Of a stretch of 64,000 nucleotides of DNA, positions 45,509-57,544 are shown piece by piece. Both the position numbers and the translations under genes were made by a program. The notes below the pieces were generated by a model. The model was not told the origin of the DNA. It did no database searches and saw only the letters and a program-made list of their open reading frames with translations. The stretch is from Panorpa germanica (taxonomy: Eukaryota > Arthropoda > Insecta > Mecoptera > Panorpidae). Each line of letters begins with the position of its first letter. Positions within the stretch are counted from its first letter, which is position 1. The stretch covers positions 19,107,807 to 19,171,806 of the forward strand of contig OY783206.1 of NCBI GenBank assembly GCA_963678705.1. Reading direction: 5' to 3'.

Positions 45509-45916
45509 GGTACAACAAGGATGTATTATCTCTGCAAGGATGGTGGATTGTACAAACGTCAAAATTATGGTACATCTATCTTCATTATGGTACGATTGCC
45601 AACACTGGCTTACAGAGAGTCGCTAAAAAAAATTCCGAAGTACTTACGAATCAACTACCTGATAAACCAAACTTGAAAAAGTGTAAAAAATAGTGAACGA
45701 AATATTCAAAATAACAAACAATTATGTAGTAGGTAATGTCAACTTAGTACAAAGTGAAGATGCAATAATATAAATAACAATACTAAAAAAAATTGATCAA
45801 AAAACGCCTCTTTCTTAGGCACTGCAAAAAATAATAACGCAGAAATAATAATGACAAATATATAAACAATAATATCCATACGACTTTTAAATCAACACCG
45901 TGTGTGTACATTTAAA

Positions 45917-48487
45917 GGATTTAATGTATTACAGAATCACGGATTTACTCTACTTAATTTAAATAATTAAAGTAACAAAATGACTTTTTTAATTGTTAAT
46001 ATCTCTTAATATATAATGAGTAGTGAACAAATAATTGGACATTTGACGTCCTGGTAACTATCTATCAATATTTAGCCTAGTTTTATAGAAATTAAGACAT
46101 TAAACAATAAATCAGAAATTCAAATCTTACATAGCTGCACCTTCGTACATTTTTCAATAAAAATAAAATAAAAAATGGACATATTGTAGCATATATAAAA
46201 ATAATTCTTAACTTGATAGCAAAAATGTTACTTTTTCAGATCATAAATTGAGAATTACTGATTTAAAATCAATTCTTTTTTTATTGTATATAAGTTTTTT
46301 CGTTTTATGAACTTATGCAATGCTCCACGATTTAAGGCTCATTACGTGTCGCCATATTATGCAATAAAAAATCTCGTCTTTTTTAAATATACACATATAT
46401 ATGCTAATTATGAAAATGTTATAAAATTAGTAAGCATTAGAGTTAGACATTTGATCGAACATAGAAGTGGATGTCTAGTACATTAGTTATGTCCCAAATC
46501 ATTAGTCACATTTCTATGGTTGAATAGTTTGTCAAGACAACAGCTTACTAAAGAATAAAGAAATAACTAAAGCCTTGTTTTCAAAAAAATGATAATTTCA
46601 CATTTTCAAAACTACAAGAGTAATGGATGATACTTTAAAATTTATATAAACGTTAATTACATTTTAAGGATCCGTTTTGAAAACTGCTATGTATATATAC
46701 ATATATACGTCTTTATTAATTAAGAAAGTTATGTTATCAGCATATTTTGATAAAATTTTAAAATTCTCTTGAACTCAAAAATTGTCAATAACAAAATTTT
46801 TCTACCTGTATTTAATATTTGTTTACATTGCGAAGGTAAAATATTTGAATTGTAATTAAGTTAAGGGATTACGGCAGTCGACAGTTACAGATAATAAAAT
46901 TTCGGAAATACCTTTTCTAAATGCATATAATAATAAAACTTTTGGGAATATATTCCAGGTACTAAAATATACTTGTATGTTAACAATGTAATACAAAGTG
47001 TTACCTCTTGTAGTTGAAAAAGAAACTTGTTTCTTAAGGGGAAACGGTGCTCTAGCATTTTCAAAAAATTCATTTTTGTTTTTTTGATATTTCGAAAGTA
47101 AAGTCTTTTAAGAATATACTGTTAAATTTTTGTATCAATAGCCATGTATGCTAGCCATAGCATACTTATAACTTTAATCTCATTTATTTCAAAACCTCTT
47201 TTATCGGCATGGTGTTGTAGAAAGAAAAACTATTCAACCGAATCGTGTGAAATTTTAATATGTTATTCACAACATCAATAGGTATATCGTTGGAACTAGT
47301 ATCACTCTTTTATTATCTATTATCTTTTGAGAATTTTAATTTAAAAAACGCGCCATTTTGTCAATTTTCAATTTTTTCTTTAGATCCGACCATAACTGTT
47401 ACTAAATCATACTAATTAATAATTTTCTTGGTTTTTATTTATCAGATAAATAGAAGAGCCAAAATTGGCAACACTATCCAGGTCTAACTTTTTGACAGGG
47501 TCTACTTCAGCGCCATTTTTAACATATTTAACAATATTATTAATTTCAAAAAGACTTTTCTGTATGTAGAATAAGTGTAATAATAAGCCTAAAAAGTTAA
47601 AATATCGTTTTTCAATATTTTTATTATAAAAAAACAATCGTCAAAATACCTTAAATTTTCGAGCTCTAGACCACCGTTCCCCCTTAAATTCAACCAAATT
47701 AGCAAGTCCAAGTACATGGAAATATTTGTAACAGAACGAAACGAAGATTTCATTAGAAAGTTTTTTCACGTGCAGTTTTATCAATTCTCTACTAAACTTT
47801 AGTTATGGCATAACTGAAGTTTATGTTAAAAAATGAGTAACCACAGCTAATGCAAACGAGGTATTTTGCTCGACTCGAAAATAAGACATAGATCCCACTG
47901 TTTTTTCCTCGCGGTTTTAATTCCATATACCAACACATGCGTACAACAATTGACACGTGAAATATTTGTAAACACAGAATGTATAATTTTTTTCATCAGA
48001 ATGTTGCATTTCTAAAAATGTAATAGTATAGAGAAATGGACACAAATGGAAATGGATTCAATGTATTACAGAATCACGGATTTATTCTACTTAATATAGC
48101 GTCTAAAGCATTTTTTTGACCAATTTCTTTAGAGTATAATAATACATTTCATAAAAATTAAAAATATTATTAAAAACAAATATAATTATTGACTGACCTT
48201 ATTCCTTTTTTAATAATAACTTTTATTGAAAATAACTTTAAACAATAATTGTTATATAACAATTACATATATTTCACAAAATAACAAAATTAATAAATGT
48301 CTTTATGTTAACAAAATATTCAAAATAACAAAAAAAAAATGTAGTTGCTAATGTGTCAACTCAGTACAAAGTGTAGATGCAAACTAAACATAAACAAACC
48401 CTTACAGAGAATCTCAAAAAGAATTCCGAAGTACTTACGAATCATACTTACTACCTGATAAACCGGTTTTCAAAACTTGTAGAGGGG
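45917..48487. repeat. Unclassified repeat, block X (copy 2)
   Basis: Starts GGATTTAATGTATTACAGAA and parallels 19,734-21,378. It contains about 0.9 kb (46,227-47,155) not in copy 1. The exon-like minus-strand ORF seen in copy 1 is also open here (about 47,650-47,795). A partial X end lies at 45,615-45,780. Confidence 0.75.
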
Positions 48488-48632
48488 TCTATTTTTAAAA
48501 GAAATTCATGCGCCAAAAAATATAAGCCACAATGTTGGGCTAAGAAGAAATTTAGGGGAATATGTTGCTAATATAATATAAATAAATGCATGATTAATAA
48601 CATAAACATTATAATTATGTATTTACACTTAC

Positions 48633-48658
48633 TGCGAGGGAGAAGATGACTTAACCAT
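48633..48658 (-). other. Candidate first coding exon of the spargel-like gene
   Basis: On the minus strand ATG at 48,658 opens MVKSSSPS plus two bases, followed by the consensus donor GTAAGT. The exon leaves two bases (CA), exactly what the acceptor at 38,470 needs (its exon starts with one base before the ATG frame). It lies about 1 kb upstream of, and divergent from, SIL1. The link would make a 10.2-kb repeat-filled intron. Inference only; a short ATG with a good donor can occur by chance. Confidence 0.35.
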
Positions 48659-49691
48659 TTTGATAACCTTAATAATTCTTTCTTGTACTCATTACTACTG
48701 TAAATTATTTTAAGTTTCAAAATATATTTTGGAAAGAGTCCATGAAATATGACTTTTACATTATTGTAATGATACAGACATATTTCAAACTGTTACAATA
48801 TATCTATAGTATATATTACATAGCATATTATATTTAAACACTTTTAACCTTTATTTATAGATTATAACTTTAAAACTTTATCGATTTATATCAACTTAAT
48901 TATTTAAACATTACTGTACTTTTTAGGTTATACTTTCTAATTGTCTAAGCACATGGAATATGTATAATATTTTAAAAACGTGTACGAAGATATCTTTAAC
49001 AAATCTTTTAATTGTTTACTTTTTGTTTACTGTTCTTTTAATTGTAACAATGTAATAATTTAATTGTAATAATTCACTGATGAGGTATATAAACTGCTTC
49101 TTATTTCTGATCAAAAAAGTTATTTTTGATAGTCCAAATATGTAACACCAATCTATAGAACTATTTTACACATACTGCAGATTCTTTATTATTATTAAAA
49201 CATATATTATATAACAATTAAAAACTATATTGACAATTCATATTATTTATTCTTAAATTATAATTTTTCTAACTATTTTTATGTCACATGGGTTCTAATA
49301 TTATTAAGTTTTATAACCCAGCATAACCACTGATGAAGGATATTCTCAAAAACTGATGCTCACGCCGCATCACGTGTGCAACATAAATTATAATTTGGTT
49401 TCGCCATCTTAACAGCGATATAACATTTACGTTTATATTATGTTGGCTAAATTGCATTTACTATTTTGACACTGACGTGTACTTTAATTAAATAAATTAT
49501 AAACAACTTGCATCAGATTTTAAATATTGTACAATAATTACTGACGTGGTTTTATGAATAGAAACCTACTTAATTAGTGCGGAAAAAGACATTTGTTCAA
49601 AGTAATTATAACATGTACAAGAACAGGTTTTCAATATTTCGAGTTTAGTTACGTTTTAAGTGTGAAATATTAAATTAAAAACATTTATAAA
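48659..49691. other. Upstream region of SIL1, possibly shared with spargel
   Basis: An AT-rich kilobase with no ORF or repeat copy recognised. If the candidate exon at 48,633-48,658 is real this is a bidirectional promoter. A 5' untranslated stretch TTAAAAACATTTATAAA precedes the SIL1 ATG. Confidence 0.35.
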
Positions 49692-51304
49692 ATGAAATCT
49701 ATTATATTATTTGTATCTTTAACTATTTTAATTGCTAGTGCAAGTGAGGAAAGCGAAAGTTATAATAAATTTGTACCCACAAACGAATGGCAGGTTGTCA
49801 AAAAAGGTATCTTGAAAAATGTAATTATTTTTAACACAGGCAGATTTTTCAATAGTCTGGTTATTATAAACCTTGAATGATTCTTTTGTTTCCCAGGTCT
49901 TGTTTTTGTTCTATTCGAATATGCACTTTAATCAAAGAAAATATCTGGATTACACTTTCGTTATGTATCTATTGTCGGTCTTTCACAAAGCTAAAATTAG
50001 AAAAGTTAATGACATAATTGTAGTTCACCTGGCTATTGAAAAATCAGTAAACTTAATATTTAATAATAAACAATTTCATTATTTAAATACGTATTTATTT
50101 TTCAGGACAACCTATTCCAAAAGGTCTTCATGTTCGAGTTAATTTTGAAACTGGTATAACAGAGGCAAAATTATTAGAACCAGAATCCGATAAAAATAAA
50201 GCTTTGTCAATAGTTGATGATTCTACAGAACACAATGATGAAACGAAAGTTGATTTTGATGAATTGAAACATGCAATGCATAAAATAAAATCTGATGACC
50301 GAACTCCAACAGAAGATGAAGAAATCAGCAACAAATTTAAAAGTTATGAGGATATTTCAAAAGCATTCAAAGAAATTAATATGAATATCAAAATGGACAG
50401 CGAAATAATCGCAGAAAAGATTGAATTATTGAAAGAATTAATGAAAGATAAGGGAGCAGACAACATGAATAAAAAAACTGCAGATATAATTCTAATATTA
50501 GCAGATTTAGACTTTTTTATTCATCAAATAGACAACGGCTATGAATTTGTAAGATTAAGTGGAATACAAGATGTTATAATACCAAATATCACAAATCAGA
50601 CAAATGTTAATATACAGTCTCTTGTTTTGGAAATGTTGGGGTCTCTCACGCAGAATAACAAAAAAACACAAATTGCTGCTTTAGAAGCCAATATTGACAA
50701 CCACTTGTTAAATATTTTGAATAGTGGTTCCAATGAAATAAAAAAGAAAGCTATATTTGCTTTGGGGGCTTTAACACGAGGTTTTCCAATAGCTCAAAAA
50801 AAAATAATAACAAAAGCTGGTGGAAATGTTCTGTTATCCATAGTCGACGATAATAAATTTACGGATTTAAAACTAAAAACAAAAGTCGTAACATTAATAA
50901 ATGATTATTTGTCTGAATATTATACAACGAAGAATAACGAACCCAAAAAATTAGAACTATACGAGGAGGTAAATTTAGAAAATATATTGAAAGAATTGGG
51001 ATATTGTAATGCTTTGGTTAAATTATTCGTTGAGAATAATGATTCAGTAGAGACGACTCACTACGATAACCATGAAAAGTTATTGCAAGCTATTGAAGTA
51101 TCCAAACATTTATGTTCTGAAGAATATATAAAAAATAAAAGATATAGCGAAATTTTAAACGATTTAAAAAGTGTTTTCCACGAACTGTCTTTATCGGAGA
51201 TGATCCAGGAGAATACTGATTCAAATACTGGTTATTATCAAGGATTATTAGAGCTTGTTGAGCTTCTACAATTTCCACAAATTCAAAAGAAAGAGGAATT
51301 ATAA
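49692..51304 (+). CDS. Sil1: SIL1, nucleotide exchange factor for the ER Hsp70 BiP
   Basis: Two exons, 49,692-49,806 and 50,106-51,304 (donor GTATCT, acceptor TTTTCAG, phase 1), encode 437 residues. SIL1 opens the nucleotide pocket of BiP in the ER lumen so that ADP is released and client proteins are set free. Residues 1-18 are a clear signal peptide. The conserved N-terminal block spans the junction: FVPTNEWQVV then KGQPIPKGLHVRVNFETG, followed by EAKLLE. The central and C-terminal parts (about 165-415) are alpha-helical armadillo-like repeats (for example VLEMLGSLTQNN, KKKAIFALGALTRGFP). The protein ends KKEEL, a plausible KDEL-type retrieval signal. Length fits the family (about 430-460). 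AATAAA at 51,372 is a candidate poly-A signal. Upstream AUGs were not found in frame. Confidence 0.93.
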
Positions 51305-52507
51305 AAAAGAGTTTTACAGAATAAGTTTTATTTATTCTGAGATCAAATTTGGCTGTGTTACAGGTCAACTAAATAAATTACATATATGTCGTAAACAATA
51401 AGACTGCTTTCTCTTCAGTTCTGTCACACTTAGAGATGCCGCCTAGTACAGAGATCTATCTGCGTTTTCTATTTGAAAAAATGTTGCTCCCAATTTTGCT
51501 TTTATTTTTGACCTTTTGTCAATAAAACACAATAACCATTTGCAAAAGAATACAAACATAACTGCACTAACCTACCGTTCTGAAAAAATGAACAACGACT
51601 GCAACATTTTTTATGGAACAGCAAGCACCATATGCTTCTTCTTATTAATATAAAATATAATTTTTCTCATAGTTTTAACGGTGAAGTTAATGGGGTTGTG
51701 GACCATGTTTAGTTTCTATAAAACTGCACTGTCTCTTAAAAGGCCTCTTCATTTGGCTAAGGCTTATCACAGTGCAGCATTAGGCTAAGAAAAAGGTGTC
51801 TAAAGCATTCTTTCGACCAAGTTCTTTGTCAGATATTGCAATAATTGGACTATAGACTTTCTTACGATTTGCTAAGTAAATAACAGAAATATTTCAACAG
51901 CGACAGATAAAACGAATAGGTGATTCATTTATTTCAAATAATTGTTATCAAAAAAACAACATTTTAAAAATCGTAATTCTATATGCAGGAATAATTGCGT
52001 ACAACCCTGGCTTAAGTGGCATCTCTATTTTGTTTATTTAAGCTCTGCTTTCCACCTTTACCTTTTTACTTAAATATTTGTTAATTTAATATATATTTGT
52101 TGTAAATAAATATTTGAATAAAAACGAATTTTTTTTTCTCAATATTATTTACAATTTGATTCAAACTGCAAAAATATATTTGTAGTTTTTAATCTTGTAA
52201 ACGCCTTGACCATATGCAATCATTATTACATTTTCCATAAGTTTGTATAGTTTGAAATTACTCCTATCTTAACATAAGTTGCATTTACTATATAATCACT
52301 TTCATTCTCATATCTCAATCGAAATTTAATTAAAAAATAATTTATTTCAAGATTGAGAATCTTTGACAATTAAAACGAGATAGCGATACAACATATTGCA
52401 GTACAAGAAAAATAACCTCACAATTATTTTCTATTTTATATGAAACAGTAAAGCTATTTTTTTTGTCAATGTGTCAAAATATATTTAAATTTTAATATTA
52501 CATACAT
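51305..52507. other. SIL1-SWEET intergenic region
   Basis: 3' UTR of SIL1, then AT-rich spacer. No repeat copy, RNA gene or ORF recognised. Confidence 0.4.
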
Positions 52508-52534
52508 ATGTTTGAAAATTTTTATTTAATTAAT

Positions 52535-54432
52535 ATGAGTTTAGAAGAATGGAAAGATATTTTAGCAACAACTGCAGTAATAACAACAATTATACAGTTT
52601 TTATCTGGAACGTAAGTTTTCTTTATTATAAGGAACTATGTATATAAAATTTGGAGGTTATAAATTTATTTATATTTATTAATTATTGCAGATTAATTTG
52701 CCAAAAGATTGTACAAAAGGGTTCTACAGGTGATTTATCACCATTTTCTTTTATTTGTGGATTTTTATCGTAAGTTTTGCTATATAAAACGTATGTTTAA
52801 ATAAATAATTATTCGAATTGAGTAACCTAAAACTCTTTTTATCGTAAACAATACTTAAGAATACTTTATTACTTCTTATAAATTAGTCATCGATGAATAC
52901 TTCTTACGTAAATATTTGATTTTCATATTAACGTAAATGTATTTACTCAGCATTAATATAAATGAAATATTTTTCTACTGTATGGAATATTATTGTATTA
53001 CAATATAATATTTTAATGGACTTAATAAAAGATATATTTACTTTTAAGTGATTTCAAATCATGATAAAAGAATTATCATTTCCAAAAAAACAAATGTTTT
53101 TCTACGTATATTAAAACTTAGCAATTCTAAAAACCTTTAAAAGAATTTATAATCCTTAAAAAGGTATTTTTAATTTTATGAGTATGCTAATTTAAAAAAG
53201 CAACGAAATAGGTCACAATACGTTATGTATTAGGTAAAATCGTTTACGTAAGGGGTAGCTTTTGTTACGCTCGTGTTTTTTTTATGATATTATTTTTATT
53301 TGTTATTGCAGATGTAGTCTTTGGCTTCGCTATGCCTTTCTCACAAGCGAGCAGTCTGTGATTTTAGTCAACACCGTAGGAGCGACTTTGCAACTAGCTT
53401 ACGTAGTGACATTTTACATGTACACTTTAAACAAATCTTCAGTGTTGAGACAATTTTTAACAGTGCTGTTATTACTAACACTAGCTCTAATGTATATACA
53501 ATACGAACAAAATCATGAAAAAGCTGTACAAATTATGGGTATGTATTCCAATTATTTACAAACAAATTCAATAATACTAATTCGGAATTAATAATTAAAA
53601 TAATTATGTTTTTTTTAGGTATTATGTGCTGTTGTGTAACGATTCTTTTTTTTGCGGCACCCTTAACTATGTTGGCGCACGTAATAAGGGTTAAAAGTGC
53701 TGAGACTTTGCCATTCCCTATTATATTGTCATCATTTTTTGTATCAGGCCAATGGTTTATTTATGGAATTTTAATAAAAGACACTTTTATTCAGGTACAT
53801 TATAAAACTTATACAAATCCTTTAACTTCAGATCATTTTTCAAAGGCCTATATTTTCTAAATTACCGGAAAGTAACAGACCACCTTTATTAAAGAGCAAA
53901 ATAAATTCCATACCTTGGATCGGGCTAAGTAACATTTTGAAAAGAAAATTTTGCCTTTGAAAACATCAGAAATTTATGGACAGATTTATAAAGGTGTTAG
54001 ATTGTAATTTATTTTATATCATATTTTTATTTAATATTTTGAAAATAATATTATAATATTTATAATATTTAAAAATAAAGATTTAAATTATATTTCTTTA
54101 ATCACTTACTGGTACTTATTTAAAGTTTTACGTAGTTTACGATATATTTTGAGATCTAAAGAAAACCTTTTTAAGAATCATGAAATTTCCTTAAAATGTT
54201 AAAATAAGATCTTAGTATCTCTTATGTTTTATTTTTAGCAAGTAAATATATAAATCGATTTAGATTTTCATCTACGTTATAGAAAACTTATAATGATTTT
54301 ATTTTTATTAATTCACAGATACCAAATTTCTTGGGTTGTCTCCTATCGACCATACAATTACTACTCTTCGCCTGTTATCCAGTCAGCAAAACCCGAAATG
54401 CTGGATATTCTCCAGTACATCATGGACTTTAG
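52535..54432 (+). CDS. SWEET-family sugar transporter (first copy)
   Basis: Five exons: 52,535-52,611, 52,692-52,769, 53,312-53,538, 53,619-53,794 and 54,319-54,432; all GT/AG, phases agree, 223 residues. SWEETs are seven-helix uniporters that let sugars move down their gradient across plasma or Golgi membranes; most insects have one, fly slimfast-unrelated 'slv'. Two MtN3/saliva repeats are visible: residues about 8-90 ([15 protein letters not shown], then [20 protein letters not shown] and WLRYAFL) and about 130-212 ([60 protein letters not shown]). A linker helix lies between. The start at 52,535 (MSLEEW) matches the family; an in-frame ATG at 52,508 would add nine residues. AATAAA follows three bases after the stop. 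Its neighbour at 56.2-57.5 kb is a second SWEET in opposite orientation. Confidence 0.92.
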
Positions 54433-55004
54433 CAAATAAAATAATAAGAAATCGTTGAATTTGATAATAATCATTCATATATAAAACTATGATTAGTTCA
54501 TATTTTTTTAATTGTAAGATAAACTAGTTATTTAATTATAGTTTATTAGTTATAGTGGTCTAATTTAAGAGACTTATCAATAATGTGATTCATATAGTAT
54601 GTTAACAAGTATTACGTTAATAATAACAAACATAATTATAATAAATATAACATTTTTAAATAATATAATTTTTTAATTTTAGAATAGGAAGGTTTAGCTT
54701 TTAAAGATATTTTCTATACCTGCAAAGATGTTGGAATATACGAAATGCACTCAAAATGCTTGAAGGGATTAATAAAATAAATATATTATATTTTGAATTG
54801 CTTAAATATCGCATGCCTAGCGCAGTACGTACATAAATGTCAGGCACAAGACTGTATACCCGATAGCAAGGTGCCGACCGATACCATCATATCGCAAACT
54901 TACGAATATTTTCCAAACTCACCGTCAAATGATTTGAGCTTTGATTAAATATATCTCGAGACCGAAATGGCTAATCGATTTAAAATTTTCAGATTAAATA
55001 ATTA
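54433..55004. other. 3' flank of the first SWEET gene
   Basis: AT-rich, with AATAAA-like signals near 54,435 and 54,770. No gene or named repeat recognised. Confidence 0.4.
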
Positions 55005-55634
55005 TCCTATATTATAATGTTCCAGGTGTATCCAGGACTCGTTTATATGTTTGGTACTGAATTTTGTATGGCAGCTCGAAAACGGCTCCGTCAATGTTTT
55101 TGAAAATGGCCTATTTCGTAGAGAAAAATTCTAAGATTTTTGTCGTTCCCGGATTTTACTCTGAATTTCTTGGAAACCCATAATTTTGAAAAAACTAGAA
55201 GAAAAAGTGTGCTCTTTTTAGTTGTATAAGTTTTCATTTGTAAATGATAGAAAGGTGAAATCTTGTATGTATATTACGCTTTTAAATGCGAACATATTTC
55301 AAAATTTTATAAAAGGAGTGCCGAGAAACTTAGGGGGCCCAATAGGAAACATTGGGGAAAGCTCAAATTTTGGATTGTGTAATAATTGAATATCATATTA
55401 AAAGGCGGTTTTTGCCAAGAGTAAAAATTGTACTAGAAAGTTTAAATTTTGTATATGGGTTAACTTTGGTACCTAAATTTACCCAATAAATTGAAAATAT
55501 TTTATATTTTTTAAGTCAGTTTATATCTTTTATTGTTAAACGAGTTAAGGATGTATGAGCGAGGGCGAATTATTTTATTGAATTCAAATCATACACACTA
55601 AAAAGGCATCGCCTGCGATGGGGGTAAACTCTAG
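55005..55634 (+). mobile_element. Complete non-autonomous Helitron between the SWEET genes
   Basis: Starts TCCTATATTATAATGTTCC after A (55,004) and ends with a CATCG/CGATG hairpin (55,607-55,620) and CTAG at 55,631-55,634 before T. At 630 bp it is shorter than the array copies, but body blocks (AAAACGGCTCCG, GGGGGCCCAATAGG) are retained with many substitutions. It sits alone, not in tandem. Confidence 0.88.
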
Positions 55635-56171
55635 TCCTTTATAATTCGGTTGTGAACCAAAACTGAATTTCTATATGCATTTCTAAACGCATTTCTAAAT
55701 TTCTAATATGCATTGGCTAGCAGGTCCATACCCAATTACTTTTTAATTTGTAGGTAAAAATTTGAAACACTTCTGTTATCTCTATTGTTTGGTTGTTAAA
55801 AAAATAAAAACACAATATATTATACAAAAAATAAACAAATCAAATAATAACGGAAATTTTAAAAAATCGCCACTCAAAAATGAATTCACAGCCCAATTGT
55901 ACGGCAGAATACAAAAATTAAACACAATTTTAAATAACATTTTTATTTTAAATATAACTGTTAAATTTGCACTATGTTAATATATATTAAATATATAAAA
56001 CTAGCAACAATAGATATATCTCTAAAACATATAACATCAATTATATCTATTATTTTCTCATTTATCTGGGTTTTCTGTAATTATATAATTTCATAAGGAA
56101 TGTAATTTTGTTATTGTCGGTTCAGACCATGGAATTAGAATTAGTTTATTTTAATGAATGGAGTGATTTGA
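55635..56171. other. Spacer between the two SWEET 3' ends
   Basis: AT-rich. The plus-strand ORF at 55,762-55,980 has no recognisable domain and is Lys/Asn/Ile-rich as expected by chance. It holds the 3' UTRs of both convergent genes. Confidence 0.4.
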
Positions 56172-57544
56172 TTAATCAATCTTTTTAGCTTCATCAGCTT
56201 TTTTGGTAGATCCTTTATCCATTTTAGATCTATCGGGATAAATAGCAAACAAAGCTAGCTGTATGTAACATAGGATGCAACCTACTACATTCTGAACCTG
56301 GAAATATATTTTTCTTTAATTAAATTTGTTACATAAACCGAATTAGATAAAGAGAGCATTATCAAAATACATACAATCACAAAATTGTTTCTCATAGATA
56401 TTCCATATAGTAGCCATAGGGTTCCCACAACAGATCCAGATAGAATCATAGGAAAAGGGAGGCCTTCTGTACTTTGCTTTTGAATAATTTCTTTCTGAAA
56501 TGTTGTTATAAATGTTACAAAGGTTATACTATCCTTAAATACTTGTAACTGTGTTTAGACGGCTGTGATTAATTATAAAATAATTGAATATACAGCACTT
56601 TATTAATATATAGTGTAATTTTATAGAAAGTGCTGATATATTTTTATACTTACAAGACTGAATAATGGCGAGGCAATTAATATCATCAATAATGCGGTAA
56701 CAATCATTCCAAATCTAAAAAAAAACATCAATTCATAAATTATAAATACAAAACATAAATTTTATAAGAAGACTATTGAAAACTACCTGAATTCAATCAG
56801 TTCTGGGTCCTCATAAAAAGTATAGCCCATTAAAACAGCTGTAAAAACGCCCCCTTGAGCTAAATTTGTCATAGTGGCTTTAAAATTCTGACTATCGCAG
56901 TGTTGTATAAAAACCCACATATAAACCACATTTAAAACAATGCACGCAATGTTGACGCTAATCATAGTACTGTCGTTTAACATTAGACCAAATTGTAAAC
57001 TCAAAATTCCGCTAAAATGAAAAATAAAATTACATTTAACGAAATCCCTTGGAAATTTTTTCAGTATTTTAAACAGAACTAAATCGATGGCTTGGTGCTA
57101 AAAAGGTACAATTTTAAAATTCCAGATTAAAAGTTTTTATCTAAAGTAATTTTAATTACAATTTACATAAAATAGAATATCTGTTTCAACTTTGGCTAAA
57201 ACATAGATATGTTTACGTAAAATCTGATGTTTCATATTTAAAAAAATTAATATTTTGAACAGTAAAAATGACATTGGGTTTTTTAGCACCAAGCCAAATG
57301 AGCATCAGTTTGTTGTGATTTAGAAATAACCGTAGTCATTTCTATAAATTTTCTTAAAACGTAATTCTTACATAACAAGACCACCTAAGAAAGGAACAAT
57401 TGAAAATCCATTTGAGGTTTTCTTCTTGATAATATCTCTGCAAACAAAAATTCCAGATAGGAATTGAAAAACTGTTGTAATACCAGCAGCAAAACCAATC
57501 ATATCCTTGTAAGGGTATAATACATCAGATAATGCATCTATCAT
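56172..57544 (-). CDS. SWEET-family sugar transporter (second copy)
   Basis: Five exons read leftward: 57544-57372, 57011-56787, 56714-56654, 56494-56375 and 56297-56172; all GT/AG, phases agree, 234 residues from the only suitable ATG. Same two-repeat SWEET architecture: first repeat about 12-95 (AAGITTVFQFLSGIFVCRDI, KKTSNGFSIVPFLGGLV, GILSLQFGLMLND), linker helix, second repeat about 135-215 (MIVTALLMILIASPLFSL, QSTEGLPFPMILSGSVVG, LWLLYGISM, VQNVVGCILCYIQLALFAIY). The tail is basic/acidic (MDKGSTKKADEAKK). The first repeat lost the WLRYG-type motif after the first loop; it has LSLQFGLM instead. The intron-exon pattern is not the same as in the first copy (exon 2 and 3 of copy 1 differ in borders), so the duplication is not recent. 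Facing copy 1 tail to tail. Family clear, substrate unknown. Confidence 0.92.

Noticed and set aside
50128-50334. 68-residue minus-strand ORF over SIL1 exon 2
   Set aside because: Antisense shadow of the SIL1 coding sequence.
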